A model generated the notes under the pieces. That model was given only the letters and a program-made list of their open reading frames with translations. It was not told the DNA's origin and searched no databases. This document shows, piece after piece, positions 42,335-51,672 of a stretch of 64,000 nt of DNA (within the stretch, counting starts at the first letter, position 1; each line of letters starts with the position of its first letter). Origin of the DNA: Flavilitoribacter nigricans DSM 23189 = NBRC 102662 (lineage in GTDB: Bacteria > Bacteroidota > Bacteroidia > Chitinophagales > Saprospiraceae); assembly GCF_002646595.1 (NCBI RefSeq), contig NZ_PDUD01000031.1, forward strand, positions 62,001 through 126,000, given 5' to 3'. The translations under genes were made by a program, and so were the position numbers.

Positions 42335-44827
42335 TCAAAGCTCAACCCCCAATGTCACAAAAAAGCTACGGCCTTCCGCCGGGATGATCCCGGGCCCCGG
42401 ATAGGCCTCCGCCCGGCGGGTAAAGTAGCGGGCGTCGAAAAGGTTGTTACAACTGACTTCCAGCGTCAACAGGCGCCATTTATAGGCAGCCGACAGATCC
42501 GCCACCTGGTAGGCAGGGATGATCCCATTCACCGCCGAAGAAGTACGCCGGGCATTAGTGGCATCCGTAAAATGTTCGGCGGTGTAAGCCCAGATAAAGG
42601 AGGTCCGAAAATCGCGATGCCGATAGGTCAGGCCGCTGCGTACGGTTACCGGAGGCACGAGTTCTACTTTCCGGTTAAGGATGGACAGATCATCCGTATT
42701 GATGTAGCGGGCATCGATCAGAGAAGTATTGATGAAGAGCGACAATTTGTGGTCGGGATCCTGCTTGCGAATAAAATGCCAGAGATCGGCCTCGGCAAAC
42801 AACTCAAGTCCTAAATTTCGGGCGTCGGCGATGTTGGTTCGCAGGCGGTAATCGTTGTAGAGCGGAGGTTCGCCGGAACGCAGCACCTGCCCGATCCGGT
42901 CGCGGTAAGCAACGTAAAAAGCCGTGACATCCGCGTACAGCCAGCCGCCCGTACGGGTGCGCCAGCCCAGGTCCGCCGTAAAACCGCGTTCATCCGTGAT
43001 ATTGGGATCGATCCGACTGTTGGGATTGTCGATTCGCAGATCCGAAAAATTGATCGCCCGGTAATTTTGCGATAGGTTCGCGTAGAATTCGTAACGCTCG
43101 GAAGGTTTCCAACTGGCGCCCAGTCCGAATAACAGAAAATCCCGGCGGCGGCTTTCGGTCTCTTCTTCGCGGGTCTCGGCTACCAGATTACCGGCCGCAT
43201 CGTATACCCGCTGGTTGTAATAACCTTCCGCCTGGGTGTGGATATATTCGTAACGAATACCGGGGGTCAGGCTCCACTTATTTCCCAATCGGAAAATGTG
43301 TTCGGCGAAAGCCGCGTAGTTGGTATTCGGGAAGGTGTAATCGGATTTGCCCACGTTTTCCGGGTCGAGAAAATAAAAATCCGGACCACTGCCGTTGTTG
43401 CCCTCTCCCTGCCGGGCGGTCGTATAGCCTTTGTACAGACGAATGCCCGCAACGAAGGTGTGATCCTGTCCGCCCATACGGTAACGGTGCAGCAGGCGCG
43501 TTTCGTTACCCATATTTTCGAAGGTACCTTCGATCAGATCCCGGTTCTCTCCGAAATCCGTAACGTTGATCGGGGCAAGTACGCCGAGTGATCTCCGGCT
43601 CGCCAGCAGGCCGAAGTTGCGGATATTGATCCGCGTCCGGTCCGACAGGCGGTAATCCAGGGTCAGGGCCAGGAGGTTCCAGTCTACCTTAAACCAGTTC
43701 CGCTCCCGGTAAGAGGCCCGGGCATCCCGTTCGAAAAGGGCATCGGTAAGTCCGCCGGCCTGCTGGGCCAGATAACTCATCCGTGTCATTTCCAGGCCGA
43801 TGTCCCAGCGATTGGAAGGTTTCCAGGAGAGGGAGGCAAAGGCGTTGTGCATTTGGAACTCACTGTTCGGACGCCAGCCGTCTCCCTGTTTGTACTGGTA
43901 GTAACCAAAATAGGAGAATTTGCCGTCCGCCAGGGTGCCGGCCAGTTGATTATAGGAACCCAGAAATCCGAAGGAGCCGGCCGTCTGGCGAGTGACCAGA
44001 CTGATCTTCCGGTCCGCCGGTGGTTTTTTGAAAACAAAATTCAGCATACCGCCAAATTGGGTACCGTACTGTAGAGAGGCCGCTCCGCGTACTACCTGGA
44101 TGCGGTCCAGCGCTTCGGTGGGCGGTGTGTAGTAGCTTTCGGGGTATCCCAGGGCATCGGCGCTGATGTCGTATCCATTCTGCCGGGTATTGAAGTTGGC
44201 CGTGCGGTTAGGGCTCAGTCCCCGGCCGCCGATCCCCAGTTGCAGGCCGGCACCGTCGCTTTCCCAGATGTTCAGTCCCGCTACCCGGCCGTAGACCTGC
44301 CGGGGGTTGTTGGCCGCCAGATTGGCCGCCAGGTCACGCAGTACCACTACTTCACTTTTTTTTCCCTCATAAATAGCCACGCCTTCGACGGCCCGCAGCC
44401 GGGCCATCCCAAAACTCTCTTCTTCTTCGGCCCGGACACTCACCTCGGTCAGTAACTGGGCTTCGTCTTCCAGCCTGATCTTCAGCTCTTTTTTTTGCCC
44501 GCCCGTGCGGATGCTTTCGCTATGGGTTGTTTTTCCGGTATAACTGACTTCGAGCAGAAATTCTCCCTCCGGCAGATCGCTGATTATAAAAAAACCGGAT
44601 GCATCGGTGATGGTCCGCCGATCCAGTTCGGGAATACTGATGTGGGCCCCAATGAGGGGGAAATTATCGGCCTGATCCAATACGTGGCCGCTAATCGTAG
44701 CGGTCTGGCCCTGCAAACCGAAGGTGATTCCCATGACTAACAGACCGCTCAAAGCCCATGCTTTAGAACCGCCTATCGTAGGTTGAGAAACCATTTTTAT
44801 GATACGTAGTAATCCGTTATTGCTCAT
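42335..44827 (-). CDS. TonB-dependent receptor with N-terminal carboxypeptidase-regulatory domain (FecA-like)
   Basis: About 830 residues. A signal segment is followed by a CarboxypepD_reg-like beta domain (ISGHVLDQADNFPLIGAHISI, about residues 40-120), the plug (LQLGIGGRGLSPNRTANF, IQVVRGAASLQYGTQFGGMLNFVFK) and a 22-strand barrel ending in FFVTLGVEL. ATG 44827 overlaps the stop of the HTTM gene (ATGAGCAATAA), suggesting translational coupling; ATG 44845 and 44794 are alternatives. It is the last member of the leftward iron-type operon (DUF4856, imelysins, di-haem protein, HTTM). Substrate inferred as an iron chelate, not demonstrated. Confidence 0.88.
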   Translation of the reverse strand: MSNNGLLRIIKMVSQPTIGGSKAWALSGLLVMGITFGLQGQTATISGHVLDQADNFPLIGAHISIPELDRRTITDASGFFIISDLPEGEFLLEVSYTGKTTHSESIRTGGQKKELKIRLEDEAQLLTEVSVRAEEEESFGMARLRAVEGVAIYEGKKSEVVVLRDLAANLAANNPRQVYGRVAGLNIWESDGAGLQLGIGGRGLSPNRTANFNTRQNGYDISADALGYPESYYTPPTEALDRIQVVRGAASLQYGTQFGGMLNFVFKKPPADRKISLVTRQTAGSFGFLGSYNQLAGTLADGKFSYFGYYQYKQGDGWRPNSEFQMHNAFASLSWKPSNRWDIGLEMTRMSYLAQQAGGLTDALFERDARASYRERNWFKVDWNLLALTLDYRLSDRTRINIRNFGLLASRRSLGVLAPINVTDFGENRDLIEGTFENMGNETRLLHRYRMGGQDHTFVAGIRLYKGYTTARQGEGNNGSGPDFYFLDPENVGKSDYTFPNTNYAAFAEHIFRLGNKWSLTPGIRYEYIHTQAEGYYNQRVYDAAGNLVAETREEETESRRRDFLLFGLGASWKPSERYEFYANLSQNYRAINFSDLRIDNPNSRIDPNITDERGFTADLGWRTRTGGWLYADVTAFYVAYRDRIGQVLRSGEPPLYNDYRLRTNIADARNLGLELFAEADLWHFIRKQDPDHKLSLFINTSLIDARYINTDDLSILNRKVELVPPVTVRSGLTYRHRDFRTSFIWAYTAEHFTDATNARRTSSAVNGIIPAYQVADLSAAYKWRLLTLEVSCNNLFDARYFTRRAEAYPGPGIIPAEGRSFFVTLGVEL

Positions 44828-46187
44828 CGTCAACTGATTTGTCATACGGTAAAATCCATTTTTTAGGGGCCCAGCTGTCTTCCACGGTCGTCAGATCCAG
44901 ATTGGGATCCACCAGCAACTGACTGGGCCGGGCGTTCAGCGTGACGTATACTTCGGCGCGAACCCGGGGATCCCTCATCCCATTTTCTTTATAATGTGCT
45001 TCCAGAAAATGCGCATACTGCAAGATCATATCCGGCTGCATCGCCATTTGCTTCTCCTGGTGGTCGGACAGAAAGTCTTCATTGAAAACTATGCCTTCCC
45101 TCCCCCCGGCACCATCCCGAACGTAAAAGGTAGCCGTGCCGGCTTTCTCCATCAGCATTACCCGCCAGCCGAAACGGTATCCTTCCTCCGTCCAGAACAT
45201 ATTGCCGGGATACAGGAGGTAGCGCCAGGGAAACAACAACTGCAGCGCGAAATGCGCTACGAGCAGATAGAAGGTCCAGGAAGCGATGCGGCGGGGTGAC
45301 GCCGCTTTTTGCACGCTTATTTTCACCGGCCATCCTTGTTCGAGGAATCGCAATAATCGCTCGTGAAACTTTTCGGAAAAGAAGATCCAGGTTGCACCGA
45401 TCATAACGATCGGGAAAACACCGATCTGGAACATCATACCGGTCAGGCCGTGAAAAATGATCACGCTCAGATAGGCCAGCACGCGGGTAGGTCGCCAGCT
45501 CAGCCAAAAAACAATAGTCGCATCGTACAACATTCCGATCCAGCTGAATATCCAGGGCGTGTATTCCCAGCGGAACAGGGGCCCTACCAAGGGCAGATTA
45601 TCGTTGGCCGGTACCCAGATCTTCAGGGGCAGGGCAGCAATCAGCCAGTCGTAATTAATCTTGGCCAGTCCGGCGTAGATGTATACGATCCCGATCTGCC
45701 ACTTAAAGATCAGTATCGTCCAGCGCGCCGTCTGCAATTGTCGGAGCTCCGGTTTCCGCCAGCAATCCACCGAAAAGCGGCGGTGAGCCGGCACCAGGAT
45801 CAACAAAAAAGCGGCAATGCTGACGAAGTAATAGTGATTGAGGTAGTAGGTCAGGTCGATCAGCCACGCGTAGGTGAAGGTCAGAAAAAAGACGCCGGCC
45901 GATAGCCGGTAAAATAAACCCAGCCAAACCCCAATGGCCCCCAGCAACATGAGGGCGTGCAACAGATACATGGCTTCCGGCAGTAACAATTGTATCCATT
46001 CGAAACCGAAATATTTAAAAGTGACCTGCGTATCGATAAAGTGCTCCTCAATCCAGCCGAGATACCAGAACCGCAGCGTACTAAATACCATCACCGCCCC
46101 GAAAACCAGCCGGAAGGTCACCAGCGGTGCGATGGAAACCGGCTTGCTCAGCCAGTCGGTGATGGTATGCAGACGCTCGTTGGTCAT
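44817..46187 (-). CDS. HTTM-domain membrane protein (vitamin K-dependent carboxylase-related)
   Basis: A 456-residue polytopic protein. The horizontally transferred transmembrane domain is clear: PLVTFRLVFGAVMVF at the start, YYLNHYYFVSIAAFLLILVPAHRRFSVD, then KWQIGIVYIYAGLAKINYDWL and the FHGLTGMMFQIGVFP helix. HTTM proteins are homologous to gamma-glutamyl carboxylase. About 130 soluble residues follow the last helix. It is 3 bases downstream of the di-haem gene and overlaps the start of the TonB receptor gene. In imelysin operons such proteins recur; their reaction is unknown. Confidence 0.87.
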   Translation of the reverse strand: MTNERLHTITDWLSKPVSIAPLVTFRLVFGAVMVFSTLRFWYLGWIEEHFIDTQVTFKYFGFEWIQLLLPEAMYLLHALMLLGAIGVWLGLFYRLSAGVFFLTFTYAWLIDLTYYLNHYYFVSIAAFLLILVPAHRRFSVDCWRKPELRQLQTARWTILIFKWQIGIVYIYAGLAKINYDWLIAALPLKIWVPANDNLPLVGPLFRWEYTPWIFSWIGMLYDATIVFWLSWRPTRVLAYLSVIIFHGLTGMMFQIGVFPIVMIGATWIFFSEKFHERLLRFLEQGWPVKISVQKAASPRRIASWTFYLLVAHFALQLLFPWRYLLYPGNMFWTEEGYRFGWRVMLMEKAGTATFYVRDGAGGREGIVFNEDFLSDHQEKQMAMQPDMILQYAHFLEAHYKENGMRDPRVRAEVYVTLNARPSQLLVDPNLDLTTVEDSWAPKKWILPYDKSVDDEQ

Positions 46188-46190
46188 ATC

Positions 46191-47588
46191 TTACAGGCTT
46201 TCGAGAAAGCGGATCAGGGCTTCCCGTTCCGATGCAGCTAATTGTGTGAAGGCCTTTTGGGCGGCCTCAGCCTCTCCTCCGTGCCAGAGAATGGCTTCCT
46301 CCAGATTGCGGGCCCGTCCGTCGTGTAGCAGAGTGGTATGTCCGTTAACCGTAGCGATCAGACCGATGCCCCACAGCGGCGGCGTACGCCACTCAGTACC
46401 AGAAGCCAGAAAATCCGGCCGGTTGTCGGCCAGTCCGGGGCCCATATCGTGCAGCAGCAGATCCGTGTAGGGATAGATCGTCTGGTTGTTCAGGGCCGGT
46501 ATCGGTCCGTTGGCAGCCGTTTCCATTTTCGGCTGGTGGCAGGTGGCACACTGCAATTGATGGAACATGGCTTTTCCCTGCAGGACCTGCGCATCATCCA
46601 CATTACGGCGGCCGGGTACCGCCAGGGTTTCCAGGTAACGCACTACGCGATCAAGTTGATCATCCGATAATTCCGGCTCGCCGCCGTTGGGTACGTCCTG
46701 CAACGCTTCCCGCTGGGTGTCCGTCAGATGATCCTGGGGGTTGATGGAAGAAGTGATCCCGATATCTCCGTTGAAGGCATCGGCCGTTTGTTGCCGCAGG
46801 TGCGGTTGGTTGGCTTTCCAGCCAAATCGGCCCAAAGCGACCGACTGTTTGACTTTATCCCACACGTAATTCGGCCGGCCGGAAATTCCGTCGCCATCGG
46901 CATCCTGCTCATCGGCCAGGGCCAGGATGTTACTTTCGGGTATATTCTCCAGCAGCCCCAGTCCGGGGATCTGCTGGGCGATACGGGGAGAGAAGTGCAG
47001 GTCCGCCGCAAAATCACCGAAGCGAAGATCGTAAAACTCGTAATCGGGTTCCCGGAGCGTATATATGCTGCCGTCGGCGTAGGTCCCACTGATCTCCCGG
47101 TAGTTTACGTGTACCGAAGCTTCCTGCCGGACGCCCAGGATGGCTTTATCCTGCAGTTGCAGCCCGTATACCGGATCCCCCAGAGTTTGCCCGTGTTGGC
47201 CGGGCGCTGTGACGCTGAGACGAAACAACAAACCGTTCAGCGGCTCGTCCGGACTCAGGGGTGGTTCGGCCCGTCCGTCCTTGAAATGGCAGCTCCCGCA
47301 GGAGATCGCATTGAATACCGGCCCGAGCCCGTCCAGGGATTGGACCGAAGCGGGAGCCGTTACCCAATTGGTACGAAACAGGGCATTTCCCGCCACAAAA
47401 AGATTCTCATCCTCTCGACTCAGATTTCTGCCCTGCACGCCGAAGGCATTTTCCGAAAAATCAAATGTGGTGAAATTCTCCCCTCCGGAATACTTCTCCC
47501 CCGCTTCTGTTTCCAATAGCGGTTCGTCCTTGGTGCAGGCTACCAGGCTCAACAGAATACTCAGGAAGAAAAGGCGCTTTGCCGCCAT
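46191..47588 (-). CDS. Di-haem oxidoreductase-family lipoprotein (DHOR)
   Basis: From ATG 47588 (465 residues). A lipoprotein signal (LSILLSLVACTKDE) precedes two c-type haem motifs, CGSCH (97-101) and CATCH (347-351). The spacing, the GLGPVFN stretch before the first haem and the closing LPALNNQ-type segment (PIPALNNQTIYPYTDLLLHDMG) match the DHOR family, once called thiol oxidoreductases. These proteins co-occur with imelysins in iron-regulated operons. It is probably periplasmic-facing and moves electrons or reduces or oxidises an iron chelate. The HTTM gene follows after 3 bases. Confidence 0.88.
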   Translation of the reverse strand: MAAKRLFFLSILLSLVACTKDEPLLETEAGEKYSGGENFTTFDFSENAFGVQGRNLSREDENLFVAGNALFRTNWVTAPASVQSLDGLGPVFNAISCGSCHFKDGRAEPPLSPDEPLNGLLFRLSVTAPGQHGQTLGDPVYGLQLQDKAILGVRQEASVHVNYREISGTYADGSIYTLREPDYEFYDLRFGDFAADLHFSPRIAQQIPGLGLLENIPESNILALADEQDADGDGISGRPNYVWDKVKQSVALGRFGWKANQPHLRQQTADAFNGDIGITSSINPQDHLTDTQREALQDVPNGGEPELSDDQLDRVVRYLETLAVPGRRNVDDAQVLQGKAMFHQLQCATCHQPKMETAANGPIPALNNQTIYPYTDLLLHDMGPGLADNRPDFLASGTEWRTPPLWGIGLIATVNGHTTLLHDGRARNLEEAILWHGGEAEAAQKAFTQLAASEREALIRFLESL

Positions 47589-47644
47589 GATATGCTGCAT
47601 TTTAAGTTTAACTCTACAGGTCTAAATAATTGCCGTTTAAACGC

Positions 47645-47708
47645 AAAAAGCGCTAAGGCGCACTCAGCCTTCCGGAAACGGAAAACTTCGATGCTCCTTA
47701 GCGTTTTT
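47645..47708. repeat. Inverted repeat in the gap between imelysin and DHOR genes
   Basis: AAAAAGCGCTAAGG (47645-47658) and CCTTAGCGTTTTT (47696-47708) pair with one bulged base over a 37-base loop. It resembles dispersed intergenic sequences of Bacteroidota. Within the leftward operon it could attenuate or separate the DHOR-HTTM-receptor part from the imelysin part. Confidence 0.5.
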
Positions 47709-47796
47709 CGGTGGTTATGTTCTGTGGCAGACCGGTGCGGACTTACCGCTATTTCCGATCTCGCCCGTTGCGAGGGAACAGTTCGAAATCTGGTCT

Positions 47797-48960
47797 CTAA
47801 AACTCCGCCCCCATAGCAAAGCCCATATCCGTCAGCCGGTCGCTCAGTTCGCGCAGGGCTTCCACCGCGTTCAGGATCAGGGTCTCATTGTTGAGGATGG
47901 CCTGATCGAACGGGCGGGGAATCGCCTCCACGGCAGTTTCGGCGGCCTGGAAAGCGGCATCTACCGCATCCGCTTTGGTCGCATCCACCAGAGCCGCTTT
48001 CTGTGCCAGACTTTCGCCCTGGATGACGTCAGCGGCCGGTCCGGTCCGGGTGTAAATCCCGTAGTACACGTTTTCGATCCCTTCCAGGTTCATCCGGATA
48101 TCCGTATCCGTGTTGTCGCTGAAACAGGAGTGTTCGTTCTCCTGATCTTTGGAGTCGACGGCTACGAACATGCGCTCCCCGGCCAGTTCGCCTTTACTCA
48201 GCTCGCCTAAAGAAGTAAAGATGCGTCCCAGCGCCACGGCATCATCGGTGGCCAGAAAGGCCGTCCGGTACTCCGCCCGGTCGGCCCATTCGTCCCGAAC
48301 TTCGGCCAGGTGATCCAGCAAAAGATCGGTGACAACCTGCAGGTATTCCGCCCGGCGAGCCTGGTGGTCAGCGGTACCCGTGCCGTCGGTAACATAATCC
48401 GTGTACGGGCGTTCGCCGGGCCCGTCGGCACTTAGATCCTGCCCCCAGAGCAGAAATTCGATGGCGTGGTAACCAGTATAGATACTGGTCTCCGAAATGC
48501 TTTCGTTCAGGTCCGCCAGGGTAGCTTTATCGATCGTCGGGTAATTCACCGGATCGTTGATGAGACCGGCCGTAGCATTACCGTCCACATAATCGATAAA
48601 GTTCTCATCGATCGGCCAGGCATTGATCAGCCCTTCGGGTCCGTTTTCGTCGTCGATCGGACCTCCGTAAAAACGGTAGGCTTCGGTTTGACCGTAAGGG
48701 ATCCGGGCCACCAGCCACAGGTTTTTAGCACTTTCCAGTCCCTCTGCCGTGGGATTCGCTACAAAATCGTCAATGGCCGTCTTCAGGTCAGCTACTGTCC
48801 GGTAACTGTCTTCGTAGGAAGCGTGCACGATCTCGGCGTAATTTTCAAAGACTTCGCGATAGTCGATAGTCAGGTCCTCGTCATCTTTCTGACAAGCAAA
48901 AAAACTGACAGTTAACAGAAGCAGGCCAAGCATTCGGCCGGCGGTAAAAGGTGTGTTCAT
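47797..48960 (-). CDS. Imelysin-family lipoprotein with GxHxxE motif
   Basis: From ATG 48960 (387 residues). Signal and lipobox (LLLLTVSFFACQKDD) are followed by the all-helical imelysin fold. The hallmark GxHxxE is at residues 163-168 (GYHAIE), within YTGYHAIEFLLWG. Conserved pieces include GLINAWPIDENFIDYV. Imelysin-like proteins (ICMP/EfeO-related) are periplasmic or surface proteins connected with iron uptake, not true peptidases in most cases. It follows a second imelysin after 58 bases. A longer frame to 49137 overlaps that gene and is rejected. Confidence 0.9.
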   Translation of the reverse strand: MNTPFTAGRMLGLLLLTVSFFACQKDDEDLTIDYREVFENYAEIVHASYEDSYRTVADLKTAIDDFVANPTAEGLESAKNLWLVARIPYGQTEAYRFYGGPIDDENGPEGLINAWPIDENFIDYVDGNATAGLINDPVNYPTIDKATLADLNESISETSIYTGYHAIEFLLWGQDLSADGPGERPYTDYVTDGTGTADHQARRAEYLQVVTDLLLDHLAEVRDEWADRAEYRTAFLATDDAVALGRIFTSLGELSKGELAGERMFVAVDSKDQENEHSCFSDNTDTDIRMNLEGIENVYYGIYTRTGPAADVIQGESLAQKAALVDATKADAVDAAFQAAETAVEAIPRPFDQAILNNETLILNAVEALRELSDRLTDMGFAMGAEF

Positions 48961-49018
48961 AGTGTAGTGTATTTTGATCGGATGTTCTTGAATTGACGTG
49001 TTACCGGAAATACCGGAT

Positions 49019-50125
49019 TTAATCCCCATCCCCACTGTTGAAGGTGATCGCGATGCCCAGCAGAGAAGACATATCACTTTTGAAAAAGCGGATCTGTTTC
49101 TGCATTTCGGTATGCAGGGCATCCACAGCCGGGTCATCCTGAGCGGCCAATTCGGAGAAAGCAGGTGTAGCCGGCACCTTGGCCAGCGCCTGCTCTACCG
49201 CCGCCCACTGCGCTTCGGTGGATGCGATCAGGGTTGGGCCGCCCTCCACGGCCTGGAGGTATTCGTGAAAGCCGGCACCATCGCCGCCGTTCAGTCCCTT
49301 ACCGTAATAGATCCGGTCGATGGAGGCCAGATGGGCCTGCAACAGATCCAGTGATCTGCCGGAGTAGTAGGCTTCCACCAGTTGGGGTTCCGCCTGGGTC
49401 TGACCGGCCCGTTTTCCCGCGGGTAGCCCTACTTTGAAATTCTTGGCGGCTTCGTAGCTGCGGACAAATTCATTGTACAACTGTGAAGTGCCGGAGCCCA
49501 CATCCGTACCGTCATTAGCGATGAATTCGGTCTGATAGGTTTCCCAGGCCGTCGCCACCCGATCCACTTCGCCGTACAGGTGATCGATCAGGGCGGCCAG
49601 ATAGATCCGCCGGTTGTCGTCCTCCAAGGCCTGTAGTACATCTTGAGTATTACCGCTATGCCCAAAAAGCAGATATTCAATGGCCAGGATACCGCGACTG
49701 TCCCGATCAAAATTATTCAGCGTGGCATCACCGGCGCTGATGAAATTCTCGATCTTATCGGTATTTACCGGAAAGGTGCCGATCTCTTCGATCAGTCCTT
49801 TTCGCAATCCCTCTTCACCGGCCGGGCCGAAATTGAAGCCGTTGGCCGCCTGCCAGGCAATGGCCGTACTCAGCCACTGATCCTGTAGGGCCGCCAGTTT
49901 ATCTGTATCGGGGGCAGCAACAAATTCCGTCCATCGTCCGGAGAGGGTATTGGTCGCGGCCAGGAGTTCCTCGTAGGCCGGACGGATGACGTTAACCGCA
50001 TAGTTTTCGAGCATAGCGGCGCGGTCAAAATCCGGTCTTTCGCTCCCCGGATCATCTTTTTTGCAGGCCCAGGCCAGGGTTAGGATCAACAACAGGCCCG
50101 GTAAGTAGATCAATGTGCGCTTCAT
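49019..50125 (-). CDS. Imelysin-family lipoprotein, motif His replaced
   Basis: A 368-residue lipoprotein (LLLILTLAWACKKDD) with the imelysin fold. At the GxHxxE site it has GILAIE (145-150), so the histidine is a leucine while Gly and Glu stay. PVNTDKIENFI matches the usual segment before the motif. The two imelysins are adjacent and probably arose from duplication, one keeping the metal-binding His and the other not. It follows the DUF4856 gene by 83 bases in the iron-type operon. Confidence 0.87.
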   Translation of the reverse strand: MKRTLIYLPGLLLILTLAWACKKDDPGSERPDFDRAAMLENYAVNVIRPAYEELLAATNTLSGRWTEFVAAPDTDKLAALQDQWLSTAIAWQAANGFNFGPAGEEGLRKGLIEEIGTFPVNTDKIENFISAGDATLNNFDRDSRGILAIEYLLFGHSGNTQDVLQALEDDNRRIYLAALIDHLYGEVDRVATAWETYQTEFIANDGTDVGSGTSQLYNEFVRSYEAAKNFKVGLPAGKRAGQTQAEPQLVEAYYSGRSLDLLQAHLASIDRIYYGKGLNGGDGAGFHEYLQAVEGGPTLIASTEAQWAAVEQALAKVPATPAFSELAAQDDPAVDALHTEMQKQIRFFKSDMSSLLGIAITFNSGDGD

Positions 50126-50208
50126 GGTTGGCGGTTTATTGGTAACTCAGATCTTGGATGTTCCAGAAAATTAGACGGTGCCCGGCACCAGCCCTATGTT
50201 CGGTTATT

Positions 50209-51333
50209 TTAGCGTCCCTGCTTGGAGACCCAGTTTTCTTTAAAGTCCTGGATCTGCTGATCGGTGAAGCTGTAAATGGCCTGGATCTTATCGATCGCCT
50301 GGGTCATTTTCGGCAGCTCATTCACCGGATCGGTAGCAAAAGTGTAGGAGGCCGGAGCCGCATCGTAGGGTGCATTCAGGGTGAGCAGCAGATCATCGAT
50401 CTCACTGTCGGTGATCAGCTTTTGCGCCGGGGCGATTTCCCGCCATCCGTGGATAAAACCAATTACTTCACTGTACGCGTGAAGCGCACTGGCCTGATCC
50501 GCATCCGTCGGATTGGTGCTACTTAGCTTGGAAATGGCGGAATGGAGGTAGTTGATCGCGGTGGCGAAAATGGCCCGCTCCCAGGTCGTTTTCAAGGCAG
50601 CAATGGCGAGACGTTTTTGAGTATCCAGATCATCTCCTATGCGAATAGCTGTTTGCAGGACCTCGAAGTTATTCACCATGATGTAGTACATGCCAAGACC
50701 GTCATTTTTGTCCCTGCGGGCGGTATACTTGGCTGAAAAGGTGTCGGGATTATCCACGGAGGAGTTGTCGGAGTTGGAAAAATCCGGATGTGCACCGAAA
50801 AGGGCTACTACCCGGTCGGCAGTCGTTTCGTCGTGGCTACCGTCCAGGATCGCCGCCGCGTAGTTATAAAGTGCGGCGGCAAACAGACCTTTTTCTACCA
50901 TCTGCTCCAGTTCCAGGCCGTATTCATTGAAGAGATAACCTTCGTATACCCCACCTTCTCCGGTAGGCGTACCCGGCGTATAAGTTCCGCCACTGGCCTT
51001 GCTCAACTCTTCCAGCCAGCCACCGGCACCTTCGATACGGTTCTGGTAGTAGGTGGTGGAGGTAGAAGCCAGAGAAGGTGTGCCGGCCTGATAGAGACTT
51101 AACAGCTGGTTATAATCCACCTGTGTACCGGCGGTACGGCCGTTTTTCATTTCAGAAGCCAATGCTGATAATGCGTTGCGCAGTTCCAGTTCGGCGGCGG
51201 CATTGGTCTCAAAATTATCTCCTTCGTAAACGAAGTCGTAATTAATAATGGGTTGAACGTCCTTTTCACAGGCCCCGAAAAGGGCAACGATGATCAGTAG
51301 TCCAGACAGTCGGGTGATTTTGTAAATATCCAT
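50209..51333 (-). CDS. DUF4856 lipoprotein
   Basis: A 374-residue lipoprotein (LLIIVALFGACEKD, Cys22). The helical body has the DUF4856 features: NYDFVYEGDNFETN near the mature N-terminus, EYGLELEQMVEKGLFAAALYNYA in the middle and YSEVIGFIHGWR later. Function unknown; family members sit with imelysins and TonB receptors. It is the first gene of the leftward operon and has a candidate operator overlapping its transcription start. Confidence 0.85.
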   Translation of the reverse strand: MDIYKITRLSGLLIIVALFGACEKDVQPIINYDFVYEGDNFETNAAAELELRNALSALASEMKNGRTAGTQVDYNQLLSLYQAGTPSLASTSTTYYQNRIEGAGGWLEELSKASGGTYTPGTPTGEGGVYEGYLFNEYGLELEQMVEKGLFAAALYNYAAAILDGSHDETTADRVVALFGAHPDFSNSDNSSVDNPDTFSAKYTARRDKNDGLGMYYIMVNNFEVLQTAIRIGDDLDTQKRLAIAALKTTWERAIFATAINYLHSAISKLSSTNPTDADQASALHAYSEVIGFIHGWREIAPAQKLITDSEIDDLLLTLNAPYDAAPASYTFATDPVNELPKMTQAIDKIQAIYSFTDQQIQDFKENWVSKQGR

Positions 51334-51352
51334 ATACTCCTGCTTATTCTTA

Positions 51353-51379
51353 TTTAGACAAATTCTAAACGCAAAGATA
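51353..51379 (-). promoter_or_regulatory. Promoter and candidate metalloregulator box for the DUF4856-imelysin operon
   Basis: On the minus strand TATCTTTG (complement of 51372-51379) is an exact -7 match. Just downstream lies TTTAGA-CAAAT-TCTAAA (51353-51369), a dyad with the same arms as the box before the divergent TonB receptor but a 5-base instead of 4-base centre. It would cover the transcription start. No clear -33 was found. Confidence 0.55.
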
Positions 51380-51624
51380 GGACGCCATTCCCGATCCTGA
51401 AATCGCTATTTTCTTGATTTTCGCTATACCTAATATTGGCTATCCCTATACCTACCATTCTTACAATTCACTGTAAATCAATCTATTTCATTAGCCTTTT
51501 TTCAGCTTTCCCGGCTTATCAACATCCTAATTTCCCATTTCGAACTATCGGATAGGGACTTTCACTAATTGCCACGACCGCTCCCCTTCTTCTATTTCCG
51601 AGCTAAAGAATAACTAAAAATATT

Positions 51625-51653
51625 TTTTAGATTAATCTAAAATTGTATTTTTG
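51625..51653 (+). promoter_or_regulatory. Promoter and 18-bp metalloregulator-type palindrome for the TonB receptor-thioredoxin operon
   Basis: TTTTAGATTAATCTAAAA (51625-51642) is a perfect palindrome of the type bound by DtxR/MntR-family regulators (TTAG...CTAA). It lies just before the -7 element TATTTTTG (51646-51653), an exact TAnnTTTG match. The start codon is 20 bases further on. The assignment to DtxR rather than Fur is by motif shape only. Confidence 0.7.
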
Positions 51654-51672
51654 AATATCAAACGATTGGCTT

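Noticed and set aside
42136-42345. A 69-codon TTG-started frame overlapping the receptor stop
   Set aside because: It is Arg- and Ser-rich in the shadow phase, while the phase continuous with the 41744 gene reads more like protein.
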